In this document: positions 34,079 through 46,150 of the stretch, one piece after another
Position numbering within the stretch: position 1 is the first letter of the stretch
How the letters are laid out: each line of letters begins with the position of its first letter
Source of the DNA: Triplophysa rosa
Taxonomy: Eukaryota > Chordata > Actinopteri > Cypriniformes > Nemacheilidae
NCBI RefSeq assembly: GCF_024868665.1
Contig: NW_026634370.1
Location: 1 to 64,000, forward strand
Length of the DNA: 64,000 nt
Reading direction: 5' to 3'
The notes under the pieces: generated by a model
Databases searched by the model: none
What the model was told of the DNA's origin: nothing
Seen by the model: the letters and a program-made list of their open reading frames with translations, nothing else
Program-made: the position numbers and the translations under genes

Positions 34079-35026
34079 TGCTTTATAGAAAGTAGTGTTA
34101 AGTAGTGTTGTAGTACTCGAAGCCGGTCTTGATTCTTCAGTTACTTTTGTTACTCTTACTGCTGGTAAGAGAAGAATGGGGGGTTGTCTTAAAGAAATCT
34201 GTCAACAAAATGAATACACGCAAAGGCCCACAATATCCGAGATGTGATTGCAAAAAGGGTACTTGTATGAGATCTTGTATTTTTATTTTATAACATCTGA
34301 TGTGATATTCATATATAGTTGAATATATACTTGAAGTAAGGTTTAGACACAATTAAACACAAGTTTTTGTTCTATTTTGGCTAGTCCCAAACAAATCTAG
34401 GACAAATCTGAACTTTTGTGCATTTCTGAGCAACACACAGCTATTTTGCTATTGATTAGATCAAAAAGGAATGAAACTAATTAAGTAACTGAATGTTTTG
34501 TTTTGTTCACAGACTTAAATTTATCTTGGGTATTTGCTTTTTTTATGTTTAGTTTTATATTGGAGTTTTTACCTGCACTAAAATTTTAATATTTTACAGT
34601 AGGTGGGTGATAAAACATGGAACATAAAACATCCTACACATAAATGTCTGCACAATAAATAACCCAAGTTACTTCTTTTATTATTTTATTATGACTTTTT
34701 AGTGTTTTGTGGATCTTTTGAATGGATTTTGGGAGTGCCGGTCTTGGTCTCGACTAGGGCTGCAGCTATCGATTATTTTAGTAATCGAGTATTCTACTGA
34801 TTTCCATCAATTAATCGGGTATTCGGATAAGTTCTTTTTTCTTTAAGAGCAATACTAAATATACAAGAGAAAATAAGACAGGTCTCTTAAAATGAAATAA
34901 TTTTAGAAATTTTAGAAAAATTAACATATTTATTGCTGTGAAAACTAAACCCATTTAGTACATTCCATTGCCATATTACATTCAAAATGCAATATAGGCC
35001 TAATACAAATGTATAAATATGAAACA

Positions 35027-36568
35027 TTAAAGGGGACATTTCACGAAAATACATTTTTTTCTGTGTTTGAGTGCTATAATCAGTTCCCCGGTGCATCTAC
35101 CAACCCAGAAAACGTGAAAAAGTAGAATCCAGTCATTTTGCTTTGTTACGCCTTTCTCTGAAAGCATGAAAAAAAAATCAGCGCTTCAGATAAGTACTTC
35201 TTCTGACGTAGGAGAATGATCTTATTGTAATATCACCGCCCCTTAGTCTGCTCGGTTCCACCCATGGTGCGCCATTGTGGTTTTGCAAGCGACACGAGTG
35301 TATCTGTAATAACGCAATGGCGAAAGTTCGTGCTAAGTGTTCTGTTGTTGCACAGACCAGCACAGATCATTATTTAGAGTCACAGCCTCAGAGAAGACGC
35401 GAGAGCAGTGGATTCTTTTTATTTTTAATGGGAATCCTCCGGAAAGAGTTAGAGTTAACTAGTACTATAGGTCAAAAACTAGAGTGAGGGCAAACTGTAT
35501 CGTGGCTCAAGTACCTGTAAAATCGTGCGAAATCCTTGGTTGTCCACAACGGAGTAAGGCGATATCTTTGGCGATAAAACCCGCCACTGACCGGGTAATT
35601 CTCTTCGCCTTTTCAGAATTTGGTGGAAGCTTTGCTACTTGCTCGAGGGTCCTTTGACTGTAACCGGGATTGTGCGTGATTGGAACAGAATGCTGTTTCT
35701 CCAGCTCTGAGTGGAACCGTGTAATATGTTTCTTCATATTAGTCGTGTTCCCGAAATATTTGAATTTGGTGCCACAGACTTTGCACATAGTATGGCTTTT
35801 ATCAACGACACCTTTTTCGTTGTCTTCACAAAATCCAAAATGTTGTCACACAGTCGATTTCAAATTTGATGGAGCAGGTCGTAGTTTGTCCATTTTGTCT
35901 AAAACTGAGCCGTTCATCTATCAACGGGTTATTCTGTTTGGCCTGCGCAGGCGCTGCACAGTGGTGCAGTGGCAGTTTGAATTGAACACAGAATCGATTC
36001 TGAATTTTTGAGAATCGATTCTGAATCATTAGATAATGAATCGCGATGCATCGACTTTTTCTCCCACCCCTAGTTAGTATGATGTAATCAAAGCAGTACA
36101 ACACGCTTGTTACGAGCTGAACCTTTTTGACTACGTGACTGTTGAAAACAGTTTTGAAGATTTAAGTTTGTAAAAAAACTTACCATGTAGACACATCTTG
36201 TCCAATCCGAACTTGTACAGCTTGTGTCCGACTCTGGCTCAAACGTATAAGGTTGAACCGCTTCGTCTCCGCCAGCAGCCATCGCTCACTTAGGATTTAC
36301 GCTTACGCTCAATGGTTTCTATGGTTGCTTGAGAATGTACGGGCGTGGACACACCTCCGTGAAGTTGGGGGTGTGGTTATCAAGTGCCCATCATCATCAT
36401 ACGAAAGAAGCGCTCAGAAGTGGCCATTCTTGAGAACGCGTTTTTTGCAAGGTAAAGATAGTGGCGTTGTGCTTCATCCTTGAAGTATTTTGACCGAAAA
36501 ATGTCACATCTCTTTTATAAAGACCTCAGAGAACTGTATCAACTTTAGGCAAAAAACCTCCCCTTTAA
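35027..36568. mobile_element. TTAA-bounded element nested in the second hAT
   Basis: The ends TTAAAGGGGACATTT and CCTCCCCTTTAA are inverted and start and end with TTAA. It carries the BED-finger fragment of yet another element at about 35500-36074. Confidence 0.65.
35507..35860 (-). pseudogene. BED-type zinc finger fragment of a hAT transposase
   Basis: Reading from about 35860 downward: QHFGFCEDNEKGVVDKSHTM, then CKVCGTKFKYFGNTTNMKKH and ITRFHSE. This gives the Cys-x2-Cys...His-x4-His pattern of a BED finger, followed by AKRITRSVAGFIAKD as in hAT/ZBED proteins. The catalytic domain is absent. A terminal sequence AGTCGATGCATCGCGATTC with CTAGGGGTGGGAG at 36030-36074 (reverse) marks the start of the parent element. 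Confidence 0.75.
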
Positions 36569-37088
36569 TAAAAATAGAAAGAATAATTTCAAAGGTAAAC
36601 AACTAACTTCAGCTCATGCATGATGCATTTAGTTTATCTAAATTAGTTTTAGTTTCTTTTTTTACTATTAAATAGTAATATATTTGTCCACATAAAAATA
36701 CCAAGTTAACCGGACTTTTATTTTGGCAGGTCGTCGGAAGACGCTTATTTTTTAGTGTGTTAGCTTCACTCAGTAAAATGTTCTGAAATAGACTCGAAGT
36801 TCGAAAGAATAGATGAAGTTCATGTGTTCATGTCCCCAATAAAGCACAGACAAATTCATGAGCATCACGCGTGTAGCACGTTAAACTCTGCAGTTCATTC
36901 ACTCAGACATGCAGAACAGACAGATGGCATGTGTAAATAACAGGATTCGGCATCCACTCGTCCGAATCTAGTTTTATGGACTCAATGCAGCCGCAAAACA
37001 AGTTTCACTCGCAAAACAGACTAAAACTAAGTAAAAGCAGTTCACCATTTCAATAAGCTATCAGTTATTTATCAGCATGAGAAATAAC

Positions 37089-38109
37089 TAGGGCTGCAAC
37101 TAACGATTATTTTGATAATCGATTAGTTGGTCGATTATTTTTTCGATTAATCGGATAATGTAATTACATCTTTTGCTTATAATAAGTAAATCAGATATGG
37201 GAAAAGTATACACAACTGAACTCATTAGCCTTCTTCCAAAATGTTGTGAATGTCTCCATAATTAACACACCTGGTGAGTTGATTCAGGTGTGTCATATTA
37301 GAAGCAACTGACAATAGTCTCTCCCAAATGTGGGAGCGAGGGGAGGGTCAGCCAAGGAATTCATTTTTTTGTGCCATGAAAAGTGAGATGTTTGTCATTC
37401 AAATGTAGTTAAGTACAAATACTCAAAAAGTGTACTTAAGTACAGTTCTCAAGTAAATGTACTTCATTACCCACCTCTGAATTAAATAAACCACCAAATC
37501 AGGGTATTTAGCCTATTATGTACTTTGCAAAGTGCAAACGCCACAAATTGGGTTTTACTAATATAAACTTTAATTTTGTCATTTAAAACACCTCTCCCCT
37601 TTAAACTTTAAAACTGCGCAGCTTGAAGAGATGCATGCAAAACACGTCTGACTTTAAAACTGCACACCTCGCGCTGCACGGAGAGACGCATGCACCGAGA
37701 GACACGTCTGACTTTAAAACAGCACAACTTGTGCCGCACGGAGAGACGCATCCACGGAGAGACACGTGTGACTTTAAAACTGCGTCACTCGTGCTGCACG
37801 GAGAGATACGTGTGACTTTAAAACTGCGCAGCACGGAGAGACACGTGTGACTTTAAAACTGCGCACCTCGCGCTGCACGAAGAGACGCATCCACGGAGAG
37901 ACACGTCTGACATATAAAACTGCGCAGCTCATGCTGCACGGAGAGACACATCTAAAACAGTAATTTTAAAAGGGAAGAAGATGCGCTTGATTTATAACTG
38001 CGCATCTCGCAAGTGATGTCACAGACCAACTAATCGATAATGAAATTCGTTGACAACGAATTTCATTATCGATTATTATCGATTTTATCGATTAGTTGTT
38101 GCAGCCCTA
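37089..38109. mobile_element. third hAT-like element with an internal minisatellite
   Basis: The ends TAGGGCTGCAACTAACGATT and AGTTGTTGCAGCCCTA are inverted. They are flanked by GAAATAAC and GACATAAC (8 bp, one mismatch). It is nested in the second hAT. Confidence 0.85.
37612..37980 (+). repeat. minisatellite inside the third hAT
   Basis: About six or seven units of 37-60 bp share GTCTGACTTTAAAACTGC and CTGCACGGAGAGACGCA. The units vary in length through loss of the middle part. Confidence 0.85.
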
Positions 38110-39361
38110 GACATAACGTTACGTGTGAGTGTGTGAACAGACTAAAATGCATGTGTCTCACGGTGAATGCGTGAGACTTGAGAGCCTGTAACATGAACAG
38201 AGTTTAGCGGGCTGTGCGTCAGTAATAACGGTGCGTGGGGAAACGCAGTGCTCTGTGTGTACTGTAGTTAAATGGATTAAACGAGGCTTCGAGGCAACAA
38301 AAATTGCCTAGATGATTTTTTGTATTCGAATTACTCGAGTTACTAAAGGAATCGTTTCAGCCCAAGTCTCGACTCGGTCTTGTCTTGGTCTCAGCCCCTC
38401 AAAGTCTTGGTCTTGTCTTGTTCTCAACACCCTCTGGTCTCGGTCTTGTCTTGGTCTCGACTACAACACTAGTGTTAAGTGAGCGATGAATAGAGATGAA
38501 TGGGGCCTCTTTGAATTTGTGGTGGGGAATAATATATAGTACATGCCCTACTGTACTTTGGTGAGATAAAGGTGTGCACTCATACCTGTACATTTAATCC
38601 ATGTTGGACCTCAAAGTTTCTGCTGCGTGTACAGTACAATCTACCAAAGAATTTAATGGCTATAGTCAAGTAGAGTGTTAAGCACTGTTGCTTGCTGCCC
38701 AAGGTTGTTGGTCACAGTGTACAATGCTGACATAATTTATTACCGCCACCTTCCAACCAATCTAATCAAAAGACCACAATTGCTGCTGTCCCCTTCGAAT
38801 ACTAGAGTGCAGTGACACTTCTGCCCATACCTTACTGCATAAACTGCAGTTTTTAGTAACATCTATGATAAATCTGTAAGTGCTATGTAAATTAATCTAA
38901 CAGGAATATTAAGGAATAAAAGGGTGGTGAAATGCACAGTATTATCTATAGGCACGTTTATACATTAATGTAGTATTTATCTAAAATGATTTAAGAATGA
39001 CATGGTGATGAACAAAATAATGTCACATAAATCTTTGTTCACCTTTGTCAGTTGACAGGATTCCTTTCACACTAATTGCAAAGTGTACTAGAGTTCATCT
39101 GAACTTTTGACTCAGGCAGTTAGCTAGAGTGCAACCGAGTGCTTGAGAAAATCACTATTTAAATGCACTTTAGTCTGCACCAAAACCTTCTGTTTAAAAG
39201 CGCTCTTAGTGTGATTTTTGGCTTCATTGAGTTTTACTGGCACATTATGTGCTCATGAGTAGTTTACAATAAAATCAAAGTGCAGTTCTGCACAACTGTA
39301 TATAATCATTAATCCTTTATGGTCCTCATGTTAATACAAACTATTGTTAGTCAAATAAAAC

Positions 39362-39666
39362 TTAAAGGGATAGTTCACCCAAAAATAAAAAATCTGTCAT
39401 CAATTATACATCCTAATGTCATTAAAAAACACAAACAGACAAAATATCTCTTTTGGAACAAAAGAGATATTTTGAGAAATATCTTGGTTGTTTTGTGTCC
39501 ATACAATGGAAGTCAATGGCGGCCAGCGTTGTTTGGTTACCAACATTTTTCAAAATATCTTTTGTGTTCTGCAAAATTAAGAAAGTCATACAGGTTTGGA
39601 ATGACATAAGGGTGAGTAAATGATGAAAGAATTTGTATTTTGGGGCGAACTACAGTATCACTTTAA
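39362..39666. mobile_element. TTAA-bounded hairpin MITE upstream of slc26
   Basis: The ends TTAAAGGGATAGTTCACCC and GGCGAACTACAGTATCACTTTAA are inverted. It lies 240 bp upstream of the first coding exon. Confidence 0.82.
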
Positions 39667-39908
39667 GTTGCAATATTGCCTCATTAATAATAGCATTTAC
39701 ATTTTAATTTGCCATGAATCTTTGAGCTTTGCAATTGGTAATGTTAATTAATTATCCACTTTCCTCATTTAAAAAACAGAGAAGAACACAAGGTTGAGTA
39801 AATGATGTTGAAAGAAAAATCTTTGTTTTCATAAAAAGAGGCTACTCATCTTATTGCGGTCATGCTTGTTTGCTTTATTAATTCATGCTGTTATGTTGCC
39901 TTTTTCAG

Positions 39909-40514
39909 CACAAGTTTCCGGACGACATGGCAGTTAAGCAGGTCCGTGAAAGTGTTCTAGCAGAGGACAGTATTAAGACAGGGCCGGACACTCCCTTTCT
40001 TTTAGAAGAATGTGAGAAAGAGAAGGAGCCCTGGAAATCTGTGTTAAAAAGGAAGGTGGGAAAAAAGTGTTCCTGCACTCCCGATCGAGCCAAAGCCCTG
40101 CTTGTAGATTCCATCCCAATTCTGAAATGGCTGCCTCGCTACCGTTTCAAAGACTGGATTATTGGAGATGCCATGTCAGGTTTAATCGTGGGCATCCTGT
40201 TGGTTCCCCAGTCCATCGCTTATTCTTTACTGGCAGAACAAGATCCTATTTATGGCCTCTATACATCATTCTTCGCCAGCATTATCTACGCCCTGCTTGG
40301 TTCCTCCAGGCATATCTCAGTAGGGATGTTTGGGGTGTTGTGTCTGCTGGTGGGGCAGGTAGTGGACAGGGAACTTACTCTGGCTGGATACCCCTCATCC
40401 ACCAATCAGACCTTTCCTGTAAATGTGGAAAACAGCACCGGTCCAATCTGTGACAGAAGTTGCTATGCAATCATGGTGGGAGCGACGCTAACGTTCACAG
40501 CAGGTGTCTATCAG
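39909..40514 (+). CDS. slc26a2: slc26a2-like exon with the start codon
   Basis: Eighteen untranslated bases precede the ATG at 39927. The exon encodes residues 1-196 and ends ...AGVYQ before a GTTAGT donor, the same position at which mammalian SLC26A1/A2 coding is interrupted. An in-frame upstream ATG at 39885 lies in the intron before the acceptor. Confidence 0.88.
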
Positions 40515-42628
40515 GTTAGTTTGTGAAGTATTATAGCCTAAACCTGCCACAATGCATACAGTATTTGTCTTAGTGTACTGAAATGTCTTTGGCTCTTGTG
40601 TTGCAGGTATTGATGGGTCTCCTACAGGTTGGATTCGTGTCAGTCTTCCTCTCTGACTCTCTGTTGAGCGGTTTTGCTACCGGCGCTTCTCTCACCATCC
40701 TCACATCCCAGATAAAGTATTTTTTGGGCCTTCATCTTCCTCGGGTCCAAGGCTGGGGCTCACTCATAAGAACCTGGATCAGTCTTTTCAAGAATCTGGG
40801 TCATACCAACGTTTGTGACCTCGTAACCAGTATCCTCTGCTTGCTCGTGCTTGTGCCGACCAAGGAGCTTAATGACCGCTTCAAGGCAAAGCTCAAAGCT
40901 CCAATCCCCTTTGAGCTCTTTGTGGTCATTGCTGCTACTCTAGCTTCCCATTTTGGTCAGTTCAATGAAAAGTACGGGTCCGATGTAGCCGGACACATTC
41001 CCACCGGGTTTATGACTCCACAGTTACCAAACTGGTCTCTCATACCCAACATAGCTGTCGACGCATTCTCAATAGCCATTGTTGGTTTTGCCATTACCGT
41101 GTCTCTGTCTGAGATGTTTGCCAAAAAGCACGGTTATGTGGTGGACGCTAACCAGGAGATGTATGCTCTGGGGTTTTGTAATATCATCCCATCCTTCTTC
41201 CGTTGTTTCACGACCAGTGCTGCTTTGACCAAGACTTTGGTGAAGGAGTCGACTGGTTGCCAGACCCAGCTCTCAGGGTTGGTGACTGCTCTAGTGCTGC
41301 TGCTTGTCCTGCTTGTTATTGCCCCTCTTTTCTACTCGTTGCAGAAGTACGTATGAATTGTTGTTTTTGCTTGCATGAACAGTATCATTACAATTTCAGT
41401 CAGGGTTGCCAGATCTGCATAACAAAACCAGTGCAATGGCCAATCAAAACTAGCCCAACAACCCCAGCACAAATATCAGAAATATCTGTCTGAATATCTA
41501 AATATTTGGTATTTACCTACTATGCATTACACACAGTTTCTTGCTGAAAATCACATTATAGTAGTTATCATAAAAGTGGCATGTTTTTAAAAGTAACTTT
41601 GTCTTACCATAAGAATGACCACCGATGAACAAAATCCTTAAAAGCAGTTCAAAATAAAATAAAAAAGAAAGAAAAGTAAATTAATTAAAAATAAGCAGTC
41701 CACGTCTGTGGAAAAAAATGCAGACTTTGCAACCCTGATTACAACATTTGACTTTTTGTCATACCTTCACATTATTCCAAACACTGTGACTGGAAAATAT
41801 TCTTGGAAATTATTATTAACATTCACAGACTCCTTTTGCTTTTATCTCTGCAGATGTGTGTTGGCCGTCATCATAGTTGTCAACCTCCGCGGAGCGCTGC
41901 GAAAGTTCGGAGACATTCCCCAAATGTGGCATGTAAACCGCGTAGACGCTATCATCTGGCTGGTTACAATGGCTACCTCAGCATTAGTGAACACTGAGCT
42001 GGGCCTACTAGATGGAGTTCTGGTATCTGCGTTCTGCGTGTTAGGCCGAACACAGTGTGCACAGGTCCTTCAGCTTGGCCAGGCTGGAGATTACGAGCTA
42101 TTTGAGGACCTTGAGTCATATAAGGGCCTTCATACCCAACCAGGGGTGGCTGTTTTCCGCTACGAGGCTCCCATCTACTACGCCAACCAAGCCCTGTTTA
42201 AAAAGTCACTGTACCGAAAAGTGGGCCTGGATCCACTCAAAGAAAAGGCCAGGCGTAAGAAACTGGACAAGCGGAAGAAACAGGAACAGGATGGAGAAGA
42301 ACAAAATGGAGAGATTGAAGTGTCCACCAATGTGTTTTTAGTACAACACACAACTTTTCATACGTTAGTCATAGACTGCAGTACGGTGCTGTTTCTGGAC
42401 ACTGCTGGAGTCAACGCTTTGAAAGAGGTTTGCAAGGACTACAAGGAGCTGGGTGTGTGTGTACTTTTGGCGCAGGTCAACACGTCTGTTGTTGATTCTT
42501 TGAGGAGGGGAGGCTACTATGACCCAAAGAATGAGACCAAAGATGTACAGTTTTTCACTGTTGGCAATGCCATCTCATATGCCCAAAGCTTGAAGTCACA
42601 TAATGGTGATTGTGACACTGTTGTGTAA
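39927..42628 (+). CDS. slc26a2: SLC26 sulfate/anion exchanger, SLC26A2-like
   Basis: SLC26A2 is a plasma-membrane sulfate/chloride exchanger that supplies sulfate for proteoglycans. The coding exons are 39927-40514, 40607-41346 and 41854-42628. Phases fit and give 700 residues with a TAA stop. The ATG lies in an exon whose acceptor (TTTTTCAG) is at 39908. The membrane domain spans about 78-500, with the family signature [20 protein letters not shown] at 95-114. Asn160 and Asn169 are in sequons in an extracellular loop. The C-terminal STAS domain (about 541-690) contains [16 protein letters not shown] and a charged insert (about 570-600). The N-terminal half, with [17 protein letters not shown] and [11 protein letters not shown], favours SLC26A2. 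Parts of the C-terminal half ([18 protein letters not shown]) are SLC26A1-like, so SLC26A1 is the alternative. Confidence 0.9.
40607..41346 (+). CDS. slc26a2: slc26a2-like middle exon
   Basis: It encodes residues 197 to about 442, including [33 protein letters not shown] and the conserved [10 protein letters not shown] and [10 protein letters not shown] stretches. It ends CAGAA before GTACGT, in phase 2. Confidence 0.9.
41854..42628 (+). CDS. slc26a2: slc26a2-like last exon with STAS domain
   Basis: The acceptor TCTCTGCAG is followed by A, completing Lys443, then [17 protein letters not shown]. The STAS domain and the C-terminus DCDTVV follow before TAA. The C-terminal TVV resembles a PDZ ligand, which is inference. 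Confidence 0.9.
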
Positions 42629-42877
42629 TGCTCTGTGTTGATTTATAAAAAGTTTGCAATTAATATTGGCCTCTTTTGACATCATACAGAGATTTATATA
42701 TAACTCTAGAATAATATAAATGAATTTGATGATCTCTGTATAAATTTATGGACAATCTTGTGTTTACAGCATGCTTGCAGTTGAAAACCAAACCATTACG
42801 TGTTTCATTTATGTACTGTGTAGTACTTTTACTCACCAAATTACAAATGTTATCCTTAAATTTTAAAGGTCTTTTGT

Positions 42878-43334
42878 AGGGCTGCACGATAATTTATCGC
42901 GATACCACAAAATTCTATTGAAATCAAGCTGGCTGCGATATGCAATGTGTCGATATTTTTTTAATGTGTAGCTTGTCCGTGAAGCACGTCTCTGGGATCA
43001 GTAGGAAATGCTGCTCGATCTAAAAGCAGTGCGAGTTTGAGTCGCTTATAATGTGCATTTGACAAAGCAACACCCGTCAAACATGATCATTATAAATATA
43101 CTTTATTATCATAAAAATACCCGATGAGACTTGAGGAACTGTAATAAAAAGATATCCATAGGCATTTCTAGATTCATAGGATTCTAGAACGTGTTATGGT
43201 CTTCTTATGCAGTGCGTATTTGGAGTTTCCGCACGAGAGCGCCCTCTGGCTTTCGGATGTAGCAGCATTTTCCCGTACTTAAAAGCTGTGAATAAATCAC
43301 GTGATATTTATCGTCGGTTTATTGCGACAGCCCT
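42878..43334. mobile_element. hAT-like MITE, same family as 3088-3533
   Basis: It begins AGGGCTGCACGATAATTTAT and ends TTATTGCGACAGCCCT. It shares the GAGCGCCCTCTGGCTTTCGG segment with the 3088 element in inverse orientation. No clear flanking duplication was found. Confidence 0.65.
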
Positions 43335-44204
43335 GTATCTCACGGCCTTCCCCTAGTCCTAAGCTTGAGCAGAAAGAAGTTAATGGCGTAATGCTAAATA
43401 GTTGAACACATTTGAATTGTTTATGCTTTGTTTTCAATGGCCCATTCTCATGAATAGAATTTGTTTATGCTAAAGCGTCTATGTTTACTTTTATGATCTT
43501 TTTCCACATTCAGTTTGTTGCTCATGCTACAGCCTACAGCCAGAATTGTGTAATATAATTTCATTTGTGACATTTACTCAGCTTCATGGGTAATTGGTAA
43601 TGGGTAATGCATGTTGAATGACTATAAAGCCTGGGTACACTAGAGATTGTAGCCTGGACGAAAGTTTAACTCTTTCAGCCAGTCACCAGATATTTACTCA
43701 AATTTAGGAGCATCAGCGAGTGTGCCCATGTGCCTTGTCACTATGGCAGCTTTTAGAAAATGAGGCCTTTGTTACTTAACTAAAGGCTTTTCTCAAGGCA
43801 CGCCCAGCAAATTTGGCGAGGACTTTTTGGGCCCTGTGTTTTTGTATAGTAAGGTGGCCTCGGGTAGATCATGTTTTTGCATTCATGTCTTACCGGTTCC
43901 ACAAGTCTTAAGGAACAGGAAGTACCACAGGATGATCAGGAGGGAGGTTTCCAACAGTTAATGCATACTAAACTCGACGCTTAGGGAACTAAAGACAATC
44001 TGTCTATCTGTTGAGTGAACTGGAGAGCAGGGGTATAAATACAGATGATTTTTCAAAAATGCCTTAATAAAGTTTGTACACAAATAGAAATACACATGTT
44101 CATGTAAAATGTATATTTTATGCGTTATAGTGCAGATTAGGAATTACAGTAGTGTTATTACCTTATATTGTGGCTATGGTGGTAGTTCAAGGCCTTTATA
44201 TTTC

Positions 44205-44785
44205 TTCTAAGTGTTTATGCTTTGGACACTGTTTATTATGGTGCGCTAAGATTTGTAACAAATTGCAGGGCCTTCACTCATCATTGTATGCTCTATGCTC
44301 GTGTTGGTTGGTCTGCTTTGTCCAGACTAAAACACATGCATGTCTTTATATAAATCTATCTTAGGTGAGCTTACCTCTTATTTGCAGATAAAAAGCATGT
44401 AGGGAGATATAATCTTCGGTCAGAGGAACATTTTTTGCTGTCTGTTCCGAGAGTGTGAACCGAAATAGGGAAAAGGGCATTTAAATTTGCTGCTCCCACC
44501 GCATGGAACAACTTGCAAAAGTTAACTTAGTGAGCTGGTCTCAATGAATGTTTTTAAAGTGATGTTAAATGAACTGGAAACAGAAACTGCTTGTAGGTGC
44601 TTTGTTTAATTTGAATGTGATTTAATTTGTTTGCGTAATGTGTGTATGTATGGATGGATCTTGCTTATGAACCCACATGTGCTATGTTGCTAAAATCTTG
44701 GCTAGGACGCTCTTGTAAGAGAGATTTTAAATGTCAATGTGCTTTTCCTGGTAAAATAAAGGTTATAATAATAATATTTATTGAA
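44205..44785 (+). mobile_element. 3' end of an L2-like LINE
   Basis: Frames encode YGALRFVTNCRAFTHHCMLY and ARVGWSALSRLKHMHVFIYK, then GKRAFKFAAPTAWNNLQKL. These are the C-terminal landmarks of L2-type reverse transcriptase ORFs. The tail TTTTCCTGGTAAAATAAAGG ends it. It is 5'-truncated and broken by at least one frameshift. Confidence 0.75.
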
Positions 44786-46142
44786 ACTTCAAAGAATCTC
44801 GATGCTTTTGAAGATTGTTTCTACGCATCTTAAGTGTTGTAATCAGCTTTACTTGATTGTTACAGATGTATTTTGTATTCTTAAAATATCTATACACAAA
44901 TTCAGGTATTCTCATATATGCAACTTTTGTCGACGTGAAAACAAGACTACTTGTTGTATTTTGTAATAAAACATGTAGGAAACATTGGATATGTTTATAA
45001 CAAATGTGACTTTTTGTCTTTTAGTATATAATGTGTATTTATTAGTACATTGTAAAATAAAGGTTTTATCACGAAACATGTTTTTTGTGATCCAGCCAAT
45101 TTTACTTATTGCAACATTAGGATGTTAGGATAATCCAGATTTTACTTATGGGCAATTCCATGCAAATATTCAACATTGCCAAGAAATGAAGTTTTTACCA
45201 AAGGTTTTGACCATACTGATTATATGAATATTTGGTTGTTTAAGTACTCATGTAGGCCTAAGGACTTAAAGTTTGTCACATCCATAATGTCTGTATTCCT
45301 CATACGGGCACACGAAAAAATATAATATGAATAATAATATAGGCCTAATATAAATATAAATATAAAAACTATGTTATGTTCTAAGAGCTGTCCCTTCTCC
45401 ATTTGTTTGGAATTATTGTTACTGGTTTGTGTATTTTCATTAACAGAAATCTTAAAACCTGTCTTTTTAAGTCACATTCATGCATATTTTTTTTACGTTG
45501 TATAAAAACTTACATATACTGATATTTTCTGATGTCCAGACTATCAACGGGTTTAGGAAAATAAAATCAGATGGTTCGATATAAAGGTAATTAAAACATT
45601 CTCTGAGAGTTTATATTTCAAGTTTTGACTGACAATGTCATATCCATGATGGTGGCCCTAATCCACCATTCTGACACTGATTATTTGAAGTAGTAGCCTA
45701 CGTTAAGCACAGAATAAAGTACTGCCTTAATAGTTTAAGTAATTTGTAATCAAAACAGTTTTATAATCTGTAATTCTGAATGTGATGTAACCAGTCAGGA
45801 CAAAATCCACTGTTTCGGTTCATTCAACATGGTCAATAGGCCAAATACCAAAACTCAAAATATAGTACCACTACCATATCTAATATACAGTCATGCATTA
45901 GCTACACACAAAATTTTCTTGTCAAAAATCACAAACGCCGTCTGTTTACACAACAAAACTATAAGATTGGCAACGCCGATACTACAGTTACAAAGCTGTG
46001 TTAACTTTAAACCTCCACCAGGGTGCAGCATTGTCTCGCAGCAGGTAATGGGGCTCTAGGCTAGTCAAAACAACTGACATCAACACTGAGTATTGAATTC
46101 ATAGTAGGTGTACATTTCTCAGAATAATAAATTTCATGTAGA
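44786..46142. other. intergenic AT-rich DNA
   Basis: No gene was recognised. AATAAA signals occur at about 44964 and 45055 and could serve a long slc26a2 3' UTR, but no other support is visible. Confidence 0.4.
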
Positions 46143-46150
46143 CCTATAGC

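Larger units (their letters stand above)
34756..38366. mobile_element. second hAT-like element, nested in the first
   Basis: The left end is AGGGCTGCAGCTATCGATTA, and the right end is complementary to GGGCTGAAACGATTCC. It is flanked by TCTCGACT on both sides (34748-34755 and 38367-38374). The right terminus is imperfect by two or three bases. Confidence 0.75.
34103..38471. mobile_element. outer hAT-like element of a nested stack
   Basis: The ends TAGTGTTGTAG and CTACAACACTA are flanked by an exact 8-bp duplication GTGTTAAG (34095-34102 and 38472-38479). Its own sequence (CGGTCTTGTCTTGGTCTCG repeats) remains only at 34103-34755 and 38367-38471. The rest is later insertions. Confidence 0.85.
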
